DNA of 64,000 nt from Elizabethkingia bruuniana (GTDB lineage: Bacteria; Bacteroidota; Bacteroidia; Flavobacteriales; Weeksellaceae): contig NZ_CP014337.1 in NCBI RefSeq assembly GCF_002024805.1, positions 1,488,001-1,552,000 of the forward strand. The letters run 5' to 3'. The translations under genes were made by a program, and so were the position numbers. This document shows, in pieces, positions 25,356 through 33,612 of the stretch (the stretch's first letter is position 1; the number at the start of each line of letters is the position of its first letter). A model generated the notes under the pieces. The model ran no database searches. It worked only from the letters and a program-made list of their open reading frames with translations, and was not told where the DNA came from.

Positions 25356-26468
25356 TCAGATATTATCGAAGTTTAAATTAATTTCTCTGGATAAAGCTAC
25401 ACCAACACAAGGTAAAATCAAACCAGATTGTGTTTCTTTTTCTGTTAAATATTCATTTTCTACCATGTAGACTTCTCCTTCTTCCAAATGACATCTACAC
25501 GACCCGCATAATCCGGACTTACAGGAATATGGAATGTCAAATCCTGCTTCTAACAGAGCGCTCAGTATTCTGGTTTCATTAGAAGGGATATGATGTTCAT
25601 ATTTTTTACCAAAAAGAGTGAATTTTACCTCAATATCTTTTACTACAGGTAATTCCTCTTCTATTTCATATATATCTTCATTAAACTCATCAAAAAGTTC
25701 AAAATGAATATTTTGTTTTCTTATACCATGATGATAACAGGCATTGGCAATAGATTTAATCATTTCGCCGGGACCGCATATAAGGACTTCATCGGTAGCA
25801 TCCCATATTGTAGATTCTTCATCTTCCTCATCCTGATCAAGAATTTGGTTGATAATAAGACTTACCTTTTTTGCATCCAGTCTTCCCTGGAACATCAGAT
25901 TTTGAGCTTTTTCTCTGGAAAAAAAGAAAAATGAATGAAATCTGTCCGGATATTGTGTTTGCAAATCGGACAGTTCGTCTATATATGCAATATTTTCTTT
26001 ATCTCTATTTCCATAAAACAGGAATAATCTTGTATTGGCTTCATTATGAAGAATGTTCTTCATGTGACTAAGAATAGGTGTGATTCCTATTCCTGAAGCA
26101 AAACAAAGAATAGTTCTTTTCTCATTTGGTCTGGATCTTATCGTAAAACGCCCTTGTGGTTCCGAAATTTCAACAACATCTCCAGGTTCCAGACTCTTAT
26201 AAAGGTGATATGCAAAGCTCTCTTCGCTACTATATTTAATTCCAAAGCTTAACTCATTTTCATAAGGTGCCGAGGTATAAGAATAATCATTCTGTCTGTT
26301 TCCTAGTTTTATAGCAGAATATTGTCCTGATTCATATTGGAATTTTTCTTTTAAATGTTCCGGAATTTCGAAGGTCAGGGAAAAGCTCGTTTTTGTCAAT
26401 CGCTTTTTTTTGACTATTTTTAGCCAATGAAATTGAACTGTGTTTCTTATGGTAACGTTTTCTAACAT
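25356..26468 (-). CDS. PaaE-type ferredoxin reductase with 2Fe-2S domain
   Basis: A 370-residue flavin reductase with a C-terminal plant-type ferredoxin domain. Start at ATG 26468 (MLENVTIRNTVQF); a GTG two codons upstream is less likely. Order: FAD domain (about 15-115; NDYSYTSAPYENE), NAD(P)H domain (about 120-265; CFASGIGITPILSHM and VLICGPGEMIKS), 2Fe-2S domain (about 285-370; YSCKSGLCGSCRCHLEEG plus a final Cys in ILPCVG). The closest named family is PaaE of phenylacetyl-CoA epoxidase, but no paa genes are adjacent, so the electron acceptor is unknown. Confidence 0.85.
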   Translation of the reverse strand: MLENVTIRNTVQFHWLKIVKKKRLTKTSFSLTFEIPEHLKEKFQYESGQYSAIKLGNRQNDYSYTSAPYENELSFGIKYSSEESFAYHLYKSLEPGDVVEISEPQGRFTIRSRPNEKRTILCFASGIGITPILSHMKNILHNEANTRLFLFYGNRDKENIAYIDELSDLQTQYPDRFHSFFFFSREKAQNLMFQGRLDAKKVSLIINQILDQDEEDEESTIWDATDEVLICGPGEMIKSIANACYHHGIRKQNIHFELFDEFNEDIYEIEEELPVVKDIEVKFTLFGKKYEHHIPSNETRILSALLEAGFDIPYSCKSGLCGSCRCHLEEGEVYMVENEYLTEKETQSGLILPCVGVALSREINLNFDNI

Positions 26469-26492
26469 TAACACAAAAATATATAAAAAAAG

Positions 26493-27059
26493 ATGAAAAA
26501 GCTATTCTTTGGGATTACAATACTGTCAGCAATTGTTGCTTGTAAAAAAACAGATTCCCCTGTAACAGGAAATAAAAACAACGACAGAACTGAAATGGTT
26601 CCGAATCCGGAAGGGGAAGTTAAAGATTCCGGAAAAGCATTGCAGATCCTTGGAGAGGATAAAGTAGCAGAGCTTTTAAAGACTAAAGATAATGATACAC
26701 TGTATGTTACTAATTTCTTTGCAACATGGTGTGGACCTTGTATGATCGAAATTCCATATTTTAAAACTGAAATGGAAAAACTAAAAGGTGAGAAAGTTAA
26801 ATTCACTTTTGTAAGTGTAGACCAGCCGGAAGACTGGAATACTAAGGTTAAAGAATTTGGAAATATCCAGGGACTAAGTAGTAATATAGTATTATTTGAT
26901 ATGGTAAATGCAGCTCCTGGATTTGCTAAAAGCAATACCAATACATGGGATGGTGGTGCTATACCATTTACCAGAATGTCTAAAGGAAATAAAGTATTCG
27001 AGAAAGTTGGTACACTTTCCGAAGAGGAAATGCAGAGTAAACTTAACGAGTTTAAATAA
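26493..27059 (+). CDS. TlpA-like thioredoxin-fold lipoprotein
   Basis: A periplasmic thiol-disulfide protein of 188 residues anchored by a lipid: signal peptide KKLFFGITILSAIVAC with Cys17. The thioredoxin fold has the redox motif FFATWCGPCMIEIPYF (Cys80 and Cys83). It starts 24 bp after the divergent reductase start and 8 bp before the FecCD-type permease, so it is the first gene of a three-gene operon. A role in reducing periplasmic disulfides, perhaps of a metal-handling protein, is inferred. Confidence 0.9.
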   Translation: MKKLFFGITILSAIVACKKTDSPVTGNKNNDRTEMVPNPEGEVKDSGKALQILGEDKVAELLKTKDNDTLYVTNFFATWCGPCMIEIPYFKTEMEKLKGEKVKFTFVSVDQPEDWNTKVKEFGNIQGLSSNIVLFDMVNAAPGFAKSNTNTWDGGAIPFTRMSKGNKVFEKVGTLSEEEMQSKLNEFK

Positions 27060-27067
27060 CCGACTGA

Positions 27068-28048
27068 ATGTCAGTGAAATTTAGAAATATAAGTATAGGG
27101 CTTCTGGCCCTATTCTTTATCTTAGCCTTTATCAATCTGAATATAGGCTTTACTGATTTGAATTTTACTGATTTCTTTTCTTCTGATGAAAGCACCTCAT
27201 TAATAGCTCAGTTACGTATCAACAGAGTTATTATAATATTTCTGGCAGGAATATCTATTCCTACAAGCGGCTTTCTTATGCAGGAGTATTTTCAGAATCC
27301 ATTGGCGGGACCTGAAGTTTTAGGAATAACCTCTGTGGCCTCTCTGGCTGTTGCCAGTTATATTTTTCTTACTAAAGATTTTACATTACCCGAATTTTTG
27401 CAAAGTGGCCTTATCAGCATGGCTGCATTTGCAGGCAGTCTTTTGTTAATGCTTATATTACTGGCATATTCCAAAGCCTTTACCGATAAAACCTATCTTA
27501 TTATCTTTGGCTTTCTTATATCAGCCTTAGCCAGTGCCATTGTAAGTCTTATGCAGGTATATGCACAAAGCGAATCTTTAAAGAGTTATGTTTTATGGTC
27601 ATTTGGTGCTAATAATCAGGTAACACTTTCTCAGATAGCTATTGTAGGTGCTTTGGTCACAGTCGGAATGTTTTTATGTTTCAGATCAATAAAACCTTTA
27701 ATGGGAAATGCATTGGGGGAAAGCTATGCTAAATCTTTTGGAGTAAATCTGGAAAGGTTAAAATACCTTGTTATTATTTGCTCTTCTCTGTTATCAGCAA
27801 GTATTACAGCATTTTTGGGACCTGTTTTGTTTATAGGAATTGTCGTTCCTCATTTTTGCAGAATGCTATGGAATCCTGCGCAGTTATGGCAGCAATGGAT
27901 TCTCAATATATTATTTGGTGCCTGCTTGCTAGAGTTGTTTTCCATTATCTCGGAATTGGCTCATTGGCCTATTAATATTATATCTTCTTTGTTTGGAGTT
28001 CCCGTTATTCTGACTATGCTTGTTAAAATGAACCGCCGTGCAGTCTGA
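27068..28048 (+). CDS. FecCD-type iron/cobalamin ABC transporter permease
   Basis: A 326-residue inner-membrane permease of the FecCD/BtuC family with about nine to ten transmembrane segments. Signature stretches: RINRVIIIFLAGISIPTSGF, YFQNPLAGPEVLGITSVASL, YVLWSFGANN, and FLGPVLFIGIVVPHFCRML. Expected substrate: ferric siderophore, heme or cobalamin; the sequence does not decide. Overlaps the downstream ATPase gene by 11 bp. No periplasmic binding protein is encoded next to it. Confidence 0.92.
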   Translation: MSVKFRNISIGLLALFFILAFINLNIGFTDLNFTDFFSSDESTSLIAQLRINRVIIIFLAGISIPTSGFLMQEYFQNPLAGPEVLGITSVASLAVASYIFLTKDFTLPEFLQSGLISMAAFAGSLLLMLILLAYSKAFTDKTYLIIFGFLISALASAIVSLMQVYAQSESLKSYVLWSFGANNQVTLSQIAIVGALVTVGMFLCFRSIKPLMGNALGESYAKSFGVNLERLKYLVIICSSLLSASITAFLGPVLFIGIVVPHFCRMLWNPAQLWQQWILNILFGACLLELFSIISELAHWPINIISSLFGVPVILTMLVKMNRRAV

Positions 28049-28970
28049 AGTTATTTTAAAATTAGAACATCTTGATATTGGTTACCAGAAAGCTTTGGTA
28101 AAAGATATCTGTGCGGAACTAAAGCCGGGAGAAGTTTGTCTATTGATGGGAAATAATGGACAGGGGAAAACAACGCTTATCAAAAATATCCTTGGTGAAA
28201 ACAAATTGCTAAACGGTGATATTATACTGGCTGGACAGTCAATAAACACCTTATCTGCGCTCCAAATTGCTAAAAAGATTTCAGTCGTCTTTTCCAAAGC
28301 AACTATTCCGAATGGATTTACAGTGAAAGATCTGGTAAGTTTAGGAAAATATATACATTATCCATATTATTTTTCTCTTAACAAAAAAGATGAAGAAGAG
28401 GTTATCGATATTATTAATAAGATTGGATTGCAGGAATATACAGATATGCCCCTTCAGCAGCTGTCAGACGGAAATCTGCAAAAAGCTTTTATAGGCCGTG
28501 CATTAGTGCAAAATACCTCTGTTATTATTCTTGATGAACCTACAACGCATTTGGATGAGAAGAACAAAACTATTGTTCTTGCCACACTTCGTATGCTGGC
28601 GAAAGAATACCATAAAACAATTCTGTTCTCTTCTCATGACTGGAGACTGGCAAAAGAATTTTCAGATAAGATATGGTATATTAAAGATGGAGGATTATAT
28701 TCTGGTATTGCCGAGGATATACTGTCTGCCCATCCGGAGCTTACTACTCCTGCCCTTTTTCATTTCAATGATGCATTTGTAACTCCTCATATTGAAGCAC
28801 CTCAGTTACAGAAAGAAATGCTATTCTCAGTGCTTCAAAAAAACTTCAAAAAAGACCTTTCTCAATTCAATTTTATCTTTCAGGATGGTATTTGGGATAT
28901 TTCTTCAGATACATTTCAAAAAAAAGCTAAAAGTTTTGAAGAAATCATTCAATTAATCAGAAACCTTTAA
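28038..28970 (+). CDS. FecE-type ABC transporter ATP-binding protein
   Basis: Partner ATPase of the upstream permease; GTG start at 28038 inside the permease gene. Walker A LLMGNNGQGKTTLI (36-49), Walker B VIILDEPTTHLD, H-loop LFSSHDW. The ABC signature reads LSDGNLQK instead of LSGGQ, an unusual variant. At 310 residues it is longer than the usual 250-270; the extra C-terminal part (about 230-310) matches nothing I recognise. Confidence 0.9.
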   Translation: MQSEVILKLEHLDIGYQKALVKDICAELKPGEVCLLMGNNGQGKTTLIKNILGENKLLNGDIILAGQSINTLSALQIAKKISVVFSKATIPNGFTVKDLVSLGKYIHYPYYFSLNKKDEEEVIDIINKIGLQEYTDMPLQQLSDGNLQKAFIGRALVQNTSVIILDEPTTHLDEKNKTIVLATLRMLAKEYHKTILFSSHDWRLAKEFSDKIWYIKDGGLYSGIAEDILSAHPELTTPALFHFNDAFVTPHIEAPQLQKEMLFSVLQKNFKKDLSQFNFIFQDGIWDISSDTFQKKAKSFEEIIQLIRNL

Positions 28971-29000
28971 TAATCTGACAGTTCGGAAGCTTTAAATTAA

Positions 29001-29018
29001 TATTATGCATGCATAGTA
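29001..29018. promoter_or_regulatory. MarR-type operator, distal
   Basis: TATTATGCATGCATAGTA, palindromic around TATGCATGCATA; 83 bp upstream of the proximal copy. Confidence 0.6.
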
Positions 29019-29070
29019 TTATGCTTTTCATAGTTTTTAAAGCATTGGTTTCGAATATTTTAACAAAAAT

Positions 29071-29078
29071 TAACTTTG
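29071..29078 (+). promoter_or_regulatory. -7 box of the marR/beta-oxidation operon
   Basis: TAACTTTG, an exact TAnnTTTG element. The proximal operator starts 9 bp downstream, over the expected transcription start, which fits repression. Confidence 0.6.
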
Positions 29079-29086
29079 CAATGATG

Positions 29087-29100
29087 TTATGCATGCATAA
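29087..29100. promoter_or_regulatory. MarR-type operator, proximal
   Basis: Perfect 14-bp palindrome TTATGCATGCATAA at the expected +1 of the marR operon. The core is identical to the site upstream of etfB. Confidence 0.65.
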
Positions 29101-29139
29101 TAATTATTAAATTTGAGAAGACCAGAATTTAATATTGAT

Positions 29140-29589
29140 ATGGATAATAACAAAGGAAGAGTTGATAACATTGATCTTATTCTGAAGCAGACCTGGCTGG
29201 CCGTTTCCAAAATGTATTCGGAGCGTGCTCAGGAATATGATTCAACAGCTGTTCAGGCTTTAACACTTTTAAAGATCGATCCTAAAGAAGGAACAAGGAG
29301 CACTAACCTTGGACCAAAGATGGCTATCGAGCCAACATCACTTACAAGAATCATAAAACTTCTTGAAGACAACGGTTATATCTACAAAGAAAAAACAACT
29401 ACAGATAAGAGAGAGGTTATAATAAAGCTTACCGATAAAGGGCTTAATTCGCGAAACCTTTCGAAAGAAGTAGTTGTTAATTTCAACAAAAGAGTAATCG
29501 AAACCATTAACCCTGAAAAATTGGAAACTTTCAAGGAAGTAATGCGTGATATTTTGAATATAGCAAACGATTTAAATAACAAGAAATAA
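29140..29589 (+). CDS. MarR-family transcriptional regulator of beta-oxidation
   Basis: A 149-residue winged-helix regulator when started at the ATG at 29140 (MDNNKGRVDNIDLILKQTW); an upstream TTG at 29113 is possible. The DNA-binding part reads GPKMAIEPTSLTRIIKLLED, with the wing at KEKTTTDKREVIIKLTDKG. First gene of the beta-oxidation operon, 14 bp before the hydroxyacyl-CoA dehydrogenase gene. Palindromes at its own promoter and upstream of etfB suggest it represses both; an acyl-CoA ligand would be the expected inducer by analogy with FadR-like regulators (inference). Confidence 0.88.
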   Translation: MDNNKGRVDNIDLILKQTWLAVSKMYSERAQEYDSTAVQALTLLKIDPKEGTRSTNLGPKMAIEPTSLTRIIKLLEDNGYIYKEKTTTDKREVIIKLTDKGLNSRNLSKEVVVNFNKRVIETINPEKLETFKEVMRDILNIANDLNNKK

Positions 29590-29603
29590 AATTCCAAATC
29601 TTT

Positions 29604-32006
29604 ATGAAAAGAAGAATAAAACATGTTACCGTTCTTGGTTCTGGGATTATGGGATCCGGTATTGCTGCACATTTTGCCAACATTGGTGTAGAAGTGTTGC
29701 TTCTGGATATTGTACCTAACCAGCTTACTGATGCGGAAACAGCTAAAGGTCTTACATTAGAAGACAAAGCGGTTCGTAACAGAATTGCTTCCGAAAGTTT
29801 ACAAAAACTTCCTAAAGCAAGTCCTGCACTACTCTATTCTCCAAAGTTTGTAAGCAGAATTACTGCAGGAAACTTCGATGACGATTTAGAGAAAATCAAG
29901 AATACTGACTGGATTATAGAGGTTGTTGTAGAACGCCTTGACATCAAGAAGTCTGTATACGAAAAGATTGAGAAATACAGAAAACCGGGAACTTTAGTAT
30001 CTTCTAATACTTCTGGTATTCCTATTCATTTCCTTATTGAAGGAAGAAGCGATGATTTTAAAAAATACTTCGCAGGAACACACTTCTTTAATCCGGTAAG
30101 ATATTTACCACTTTTAGAAATTATTCCTACTCCGGAAACTGATCCTGAGATTGTAAATTTCTATATGGAATACGGTGCTAAATTCCTGGGTAAAACTACA
30201 GTTTTAGCAAAAGATACTCCAGCGTTTATCGCTAACAGAATTGGTACTTTTGGTATTATGAATTTATTCCATTCTGTAAAAAAGCTTGGCTTAACAGTTG
30301 GTGAAATTGATAAACTAACAGGACCAGTTATCGGCCGTCCAAAGTCTGCAACATTCCGTACTGCGGATGTAGTAGGTCTGGATACATTAGTACACGTAGC
30401 CAACGGAATCTATGGTAGCGGTGCAGAATCAGATACTTTCAAAGATCAATTTGTTCTACCTGATTTTGTACAATACATGATTGACAACAAGCTATTGGGA
30501 TCTAAAACCGATGCTGGTTTCTTTAAAAAAGTAAAAAATGCTGATGGTAAGTCAGAAATCTTAGGCCTTAATCTTGAGACTCTGCAATACGAACCACAAG
30601 GAAAAGCAAGCTTCCCTACTCTGGAATTAACAAAGACTATTGACCGTCCTATCGATCGTTTCAAAGTACTAATTGGCGGAAAAGATAAGGCTGGTGAATT
30701 CTACAGACAGATGCTTGGGGCTTTATTTGCTTATGCTTCTAATAAAGTACCAGAAATTTCTGATGAAATCTATAAAATTGATGATGCTCTACGCGCAGGA
30801 TTCGGCTGGGAAAATGGACCTTTCGAAATCTGGGATGCAGTAGGCGTTCAGAAAGGTATAGAGCTGGCGAAAGAAGCCGGATATGAAGTATCTGACTGGG
30901 TGAAAAATATGGCTGAAGGTACAAGCTTTTATAAAATCAATGACGAAGGGCAAAAGACTTTCTTCAACGAGAAAGCCAACCAGTACGCTAATATCCCTGG
31001 GCAAGACGCCTTCATTATCTTAGATAATATCAGAAAGAATAAAACGCTTTGGAGTAATTCCGGTTCTGCAATTGAGGATCTGGGAGATGGTATCATCAAC
31101 TTCGAGATTCGTTCCAAAATGAACTCTCTTGGAGGTGAAGTATTAGACGGGTTAAACAGAGCAATTGATTTAGCTGAAAAAGAATACGATGGATTAGTAA
31201 TCGGTAACCAGGCTGCTAACTTCTCGGTTGGAGCTAACCTTGCTATGATCCTTATGATGGCTGTAGACCAGGATTGGGATGATCTGAATATGGCGATTAA
31301 CTATTTCCAACAATCTATGATGAGAGTACGTTACTCTTCTATTCCGGTTGTTGTGGCTCCTCATGGTATGACTTTGGGTGGTGGTTGCGAAATGACCATG
31401 CATGCAGACAGAGTTGTGGCAGCTGCAGAAACTTATATCGGACTTGTTGAGTTTGGTGTTGGTGTAATCCCTGGAGGCGGTGGTTCCAAAGAACTTACTG
31501 TAAGAACAATGAAAGAAGTAATTGCGGATGATGTTAAAACAAACAGATTGCGTGATGCCTTTATGAATATCGCCATGGCTAAAGTAGCAACTTCTGCATA
31601 CGAGGCTTATGATATGGGTATTTTACAGAAACACAAAGACATCGTTGTTGTAAATAAAAACCGTCAGATTGCTGAAGCAAAACAAGTTGCTTTACAATTG
31701 GCTGAACAAGGGTATACACAACCAATCAAAGAGAAAGTAAAAGTACTTGGACAGGATGCTTTGGGTATGTTCTATGTAGGAACTGACCAGATGCTTGCCG
31801 GAAGATATATTTCTGAACACGATAAAAAAATAGCTGATAAGCTAGGTTTTGTAATGGCCGGAGGTAATCTTTCTGAAGCTACAGATGTATCCGAACAATA
31901 CTTACTGAATCTTGAAAGAGAAGCTTTCTTATCGCTTTGTGGTGAAAGAAAAACTCTGGAAAGAATTCAGTATATGTTACAAAACGGAAAACCTCTTCGT
32001 AATTAG
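29604..32006 (+). CDS. 3-hydroxyacyl-CoA dehydrogenase / enoyl-CoA hydratase fusion
   Basis: Bifunctional beta-oxidation enzyme of 800 residues. Domain order is the reverse of E. coli FadB: NAD-binding hydroxyacyl-CoA dehydrogenase first (VLGSGIMGSGIAAHFANIGV, residues about 9-28; SSNTSGIPI; GTHFFNPVRYLPLLEIIPT), its C-terminal domains to about 480, then the crotonase-type hydratase (about 490-800) with HGMTLGGGCEMTMHADRVVA. The TAG stop lies inside the left inverted repeat of the following IVP cassette. Confidence 0.95.
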   Translation: MKRRIKHVTVLGSGIMGSGIAAHFANIGVEVLLLDIVPNQLTDAETAKGLTLEDKAVRNRIASESLQKLPKASPALLYSPKFVSRITAGNFDDDLEKIKNTDWIIEVVVERLDIKKSVYEKIEKYRKPGTLVSSNTSGIPIHFLIEGRSDDFKKYFAGTHFFNPVRYLPLLEIIPTPETDPEIVNFYMEYGAKFLGKTTVLAKDTPAFIANRIGTFGIMNLFHSVKKLGLTVGEIDKLTGPVIGRPKSATFRTADVVGLDTLVHVANGIYGSGAESDTFKDQFVLPDFVQYMIDNKLLGSKTDAGFFKKVKNADGKSEILGLNLETLQYEPQGKASFPTLELTKTIDRPIDRFKVLIGGKDKAGEFYRQMLGALFAYASNKVPEISDEIYKIDDALRAGFGWENGPFEIWDAVGVQKGIELAKEAGYEVSDWVKNMAEGTSFYKINDEGQKTFFNEKANQYANIPGQDAFIILDNIRKNKTLWSNSGSAIEDLGDGIINFEIRSKMNSLGGEVLDGLNRAIDLAEKEYDGLVIGNQAANFSVGANLAMILMMAVDQDWDDLNMAINYFQQSMMRVRYSSIPVVVAPHGMTLGGGCEMTMHADRVVAAAETYIGLVEFGVGVIPGGGGSKELTVRTMKEVIADDVKTNRLRDAFMNIAMAKVATSAYEAYDMGILQKHKDIVVVNKNRQIAEAKQVALQLAEQGYTQPIKEKVKVLGQDALGMFYVGTDQMLAGRYISEHDKKIADKLGFVMAGGNLSEATDVSEQYLLNLEREAFLSLCGERKTLERIQYMLQNGKPLRN

Positions 32007-32433
32007 AAGTTAGAAGTTAGATATTAGAAGTTAGATGAAAGCTCATAGGTTACAAGATCTACAGATTTGGCAAAAATCTATTTTATTGGTTAAGGAAGTT
32101 TATCTCTTAACAGAGAAGCTGCCAGCTGATGAAAAATATGGTCTTGTCTCTCAAATAAAAAGATGTGCAGTATCTATCCCTTCAAATATCGCTGAAGGAG
32201 CCGGGAGAAATAATTCAAAAGAATTTTATCAATTTTTAGGAATAGCTCAAGGATCAAGTTACGAACTTGAAACACAGTTGATTCTTTTAGTTGAATTAAA
32301 TTTTATGGAAGAAATTAAAATTTTACCGCTTCTACAGAACCTAACTGAAATTCAGAAGATGATCTATAAGTTTAAAACAAATTTAATCGATGGTTAGACT
32401 CATTTCTAACCTCTAAATTCTAATTTCTAAATT
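32001..32433. mobile_element. IVP cassette 1 with imperfect terminal inverted repeats
   Basis: A 433-bp segment between the hydroxyacyl-CoA dehydrogenase and thiolase genes. The left end (32001-32034) is built of TTAGAAG units and abuts the ATG of a four-helix-bundle gene. The right end (32398-32433) read in reverse gives AATTTAGAAATTAGAAT and further TTAGA units, matching the left end as an imperfect inverted repeat of about 34 bp. Probably a small non-autonomous insertion; transposition is not shown. Confidence 0.45.
32035..32397 (+). CDS. Four-helix-bundle protein (23S rRNA IVP type) 1
   Basis: A 120-residue all-helical protein of the S23/IVP family, first known from intervening sequences in 23S rRNA genes (TIGR02436). 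The signature is present: LQIWQKSILLVKEVYLLTEK, LPADEKYGLVSQIKRCAVSI, PSNIAEGAGRNNSKEFYQFL, GSSYELETQL. It is not in rRNA here but between two beta-oxidation genes, bracketed by inverted repeats. Molecular role unknown; related folds bind nucleic acid (Avd of retroelements). Confidence 0.88.
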   Translation: MKAHRLQDLQIWQKSILLVKEVYLLTEKLPADEKYGLVSQIKRCAVSIPSNIAEGAGRNNSKEFYQFLGIAQGSSYELETQLILLVELNFMEEIKILPLLQNLTEIQKMIYKFKTNLIDG

Positions 32434-33612
32434 ATGAAACAAGCATATATAGTTGCAGGATACAGAACAGCGGTAGGTAAAGCTCCGAAAGGTTCACTTC
32501 GCTTTACAAGACCAGATGTAATGGCTGCAACAGTTATTGAAAAATTAGTGGGTGATTTCCCACAATTAGATAAAGACAGAATAGATGACCTTATCGTTGG
32601 TAATGCAATGCCGGAGGCAGAACAAGGACTTAACGTAGCGCGTCTTATTTCCCTTATGGGACTTAATACTGACAAAGTACCGGGTGTTACCGTAAACAGA
32701 TATTGTGCATCAGGATCTGAAGCTATTGCATTAGCATCGGCAAAAATCCAGACCGGTATGGCAGATTGTATTATTGCTGGAGGTACTGAATCTATGAGTT
32801 ATATTCCTATGGGTGGGTATAAGCCGGTTCCGGAATCTCATATGGCAAAAGATCATCCTGATTACTATTGGGGAATGGGCTATACTGCAGAAGCTGTAGC
32901 GAAAGAATACAATGTTTCCAGAGAAGAACAAGATCAGTTTGCATTCGAATCTCATCAAAAAGCTTTAAAAGCAATTGCTGAAGGCAGATTTGCAAATCAA
33001 ATAGCTTCCATTCCTGTAGAGTATACTTTCCTGGATGAAAACCAAAAGACGCAGACTAAGAAATTTGATTTCTCTGTAGATGAAGGACCAAGAAAAGATA
33101 CCTCTTTGGAAGGTCTGGCAAAACTAAGACCTGTTTTTGCTAATGGAGGATCTGTTACTGCAGGTAACTCTTCACAGATGTCAGATGGTGCTGCTTTTGT
33201 TTTGGTAGTATCAGAAGAGTTCCTGAAAGAATTCAATCTCACTCCAATTGCGAGATTAGCATCTTATGCAGCAGCAGGTGTACCACCAAGAATTATGGGA
33301 ATCGGACCTATCTATGCTATTCCTAAAGCATTGAAACAAGCGGGACTTTCTCTTAATGATATAGATTTGATAGAACTGAATGAAGCTTTTGCTTCGCAGT
33401 CTGTAGCTATTAAGAAAGAATTAGGACTGAATCCTGATATTCTTAATGTAAACGGAGGTGCTATTGCACTAGGACACCCGCTAGGTTGTACAGGGACAAA
33501 ACTGACAGTACAGCTTTTGGATGAAATGAAAAAAAGAGGTAATAAATATGGTTTAGTTTCTATGTGTGTAGGTACAGGACAAGGAGCTGCCTCAGTTTTT
33601 GAATTATTATAA
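32434..33612 (+). CDS. Acetyl-CoA C-acyltransferase (3-ketoacyl-CoA thiolase)
   Basis: Last step of the beta-oxidation cycle. At 392 residues it has the complete thiolase motif set: nucleophile Cys91 in VNRYCASGSEAIAL, NEAFASQSVAI, NVNGGAIALGHPLGCTG, and the second Cys in LVSMCVGTGQGAA. Lies between two IVP cassettes in the marR operon. Confidence 0.95.
   Translation: MKQAYIVAGYRTAVGKAPKGSLRFTRPDVMAATVIEKLVGDFPQLDKDRIDDLIVGNAMPEAEQGLNVARLISLMGLNTDKVPGVTVNRYCASGSEAIALASAKIQTGMADCIIAGGTESMSYIPMGGYKPVPESHMAKDHPDYYWGMGYTAEAVAKEYNVSREEQDQFAFESHQKALKAIAEGRFANQIASIPVEYTFLDENQKTQTKKFDFSVDEGPRKDTSLEGLAKLRPVFANGGSVTAGNSSQMSDGAAFVLVVSEEFLKEFNLTPIARLASYAAAGVPPRIMGIGPIYAIPKALKQAGLSLNDIDLIELNEAFASQSVAIKKELGLNPDILNVNGGAIALGHPLGCTGTKLTVQLLDEMKKRGNKYGLVSMCVGTGQGAASVFELL

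Noticed and set aside
26468-26941. A 157-codon ORF on the minus strand opposite the TlpA-like gene
   Set aside because: It is a shadow of the clear thioredoxin-like gene on the plus strand; no domain, and composition typical of a reverse frame.
31381-31420. CATGCATGC-like match inside the hydroxyacyl-CoA dehydrogenase gene
   Set aside because: Coding sequence, incomplete palindrome, and no promoter nearby.
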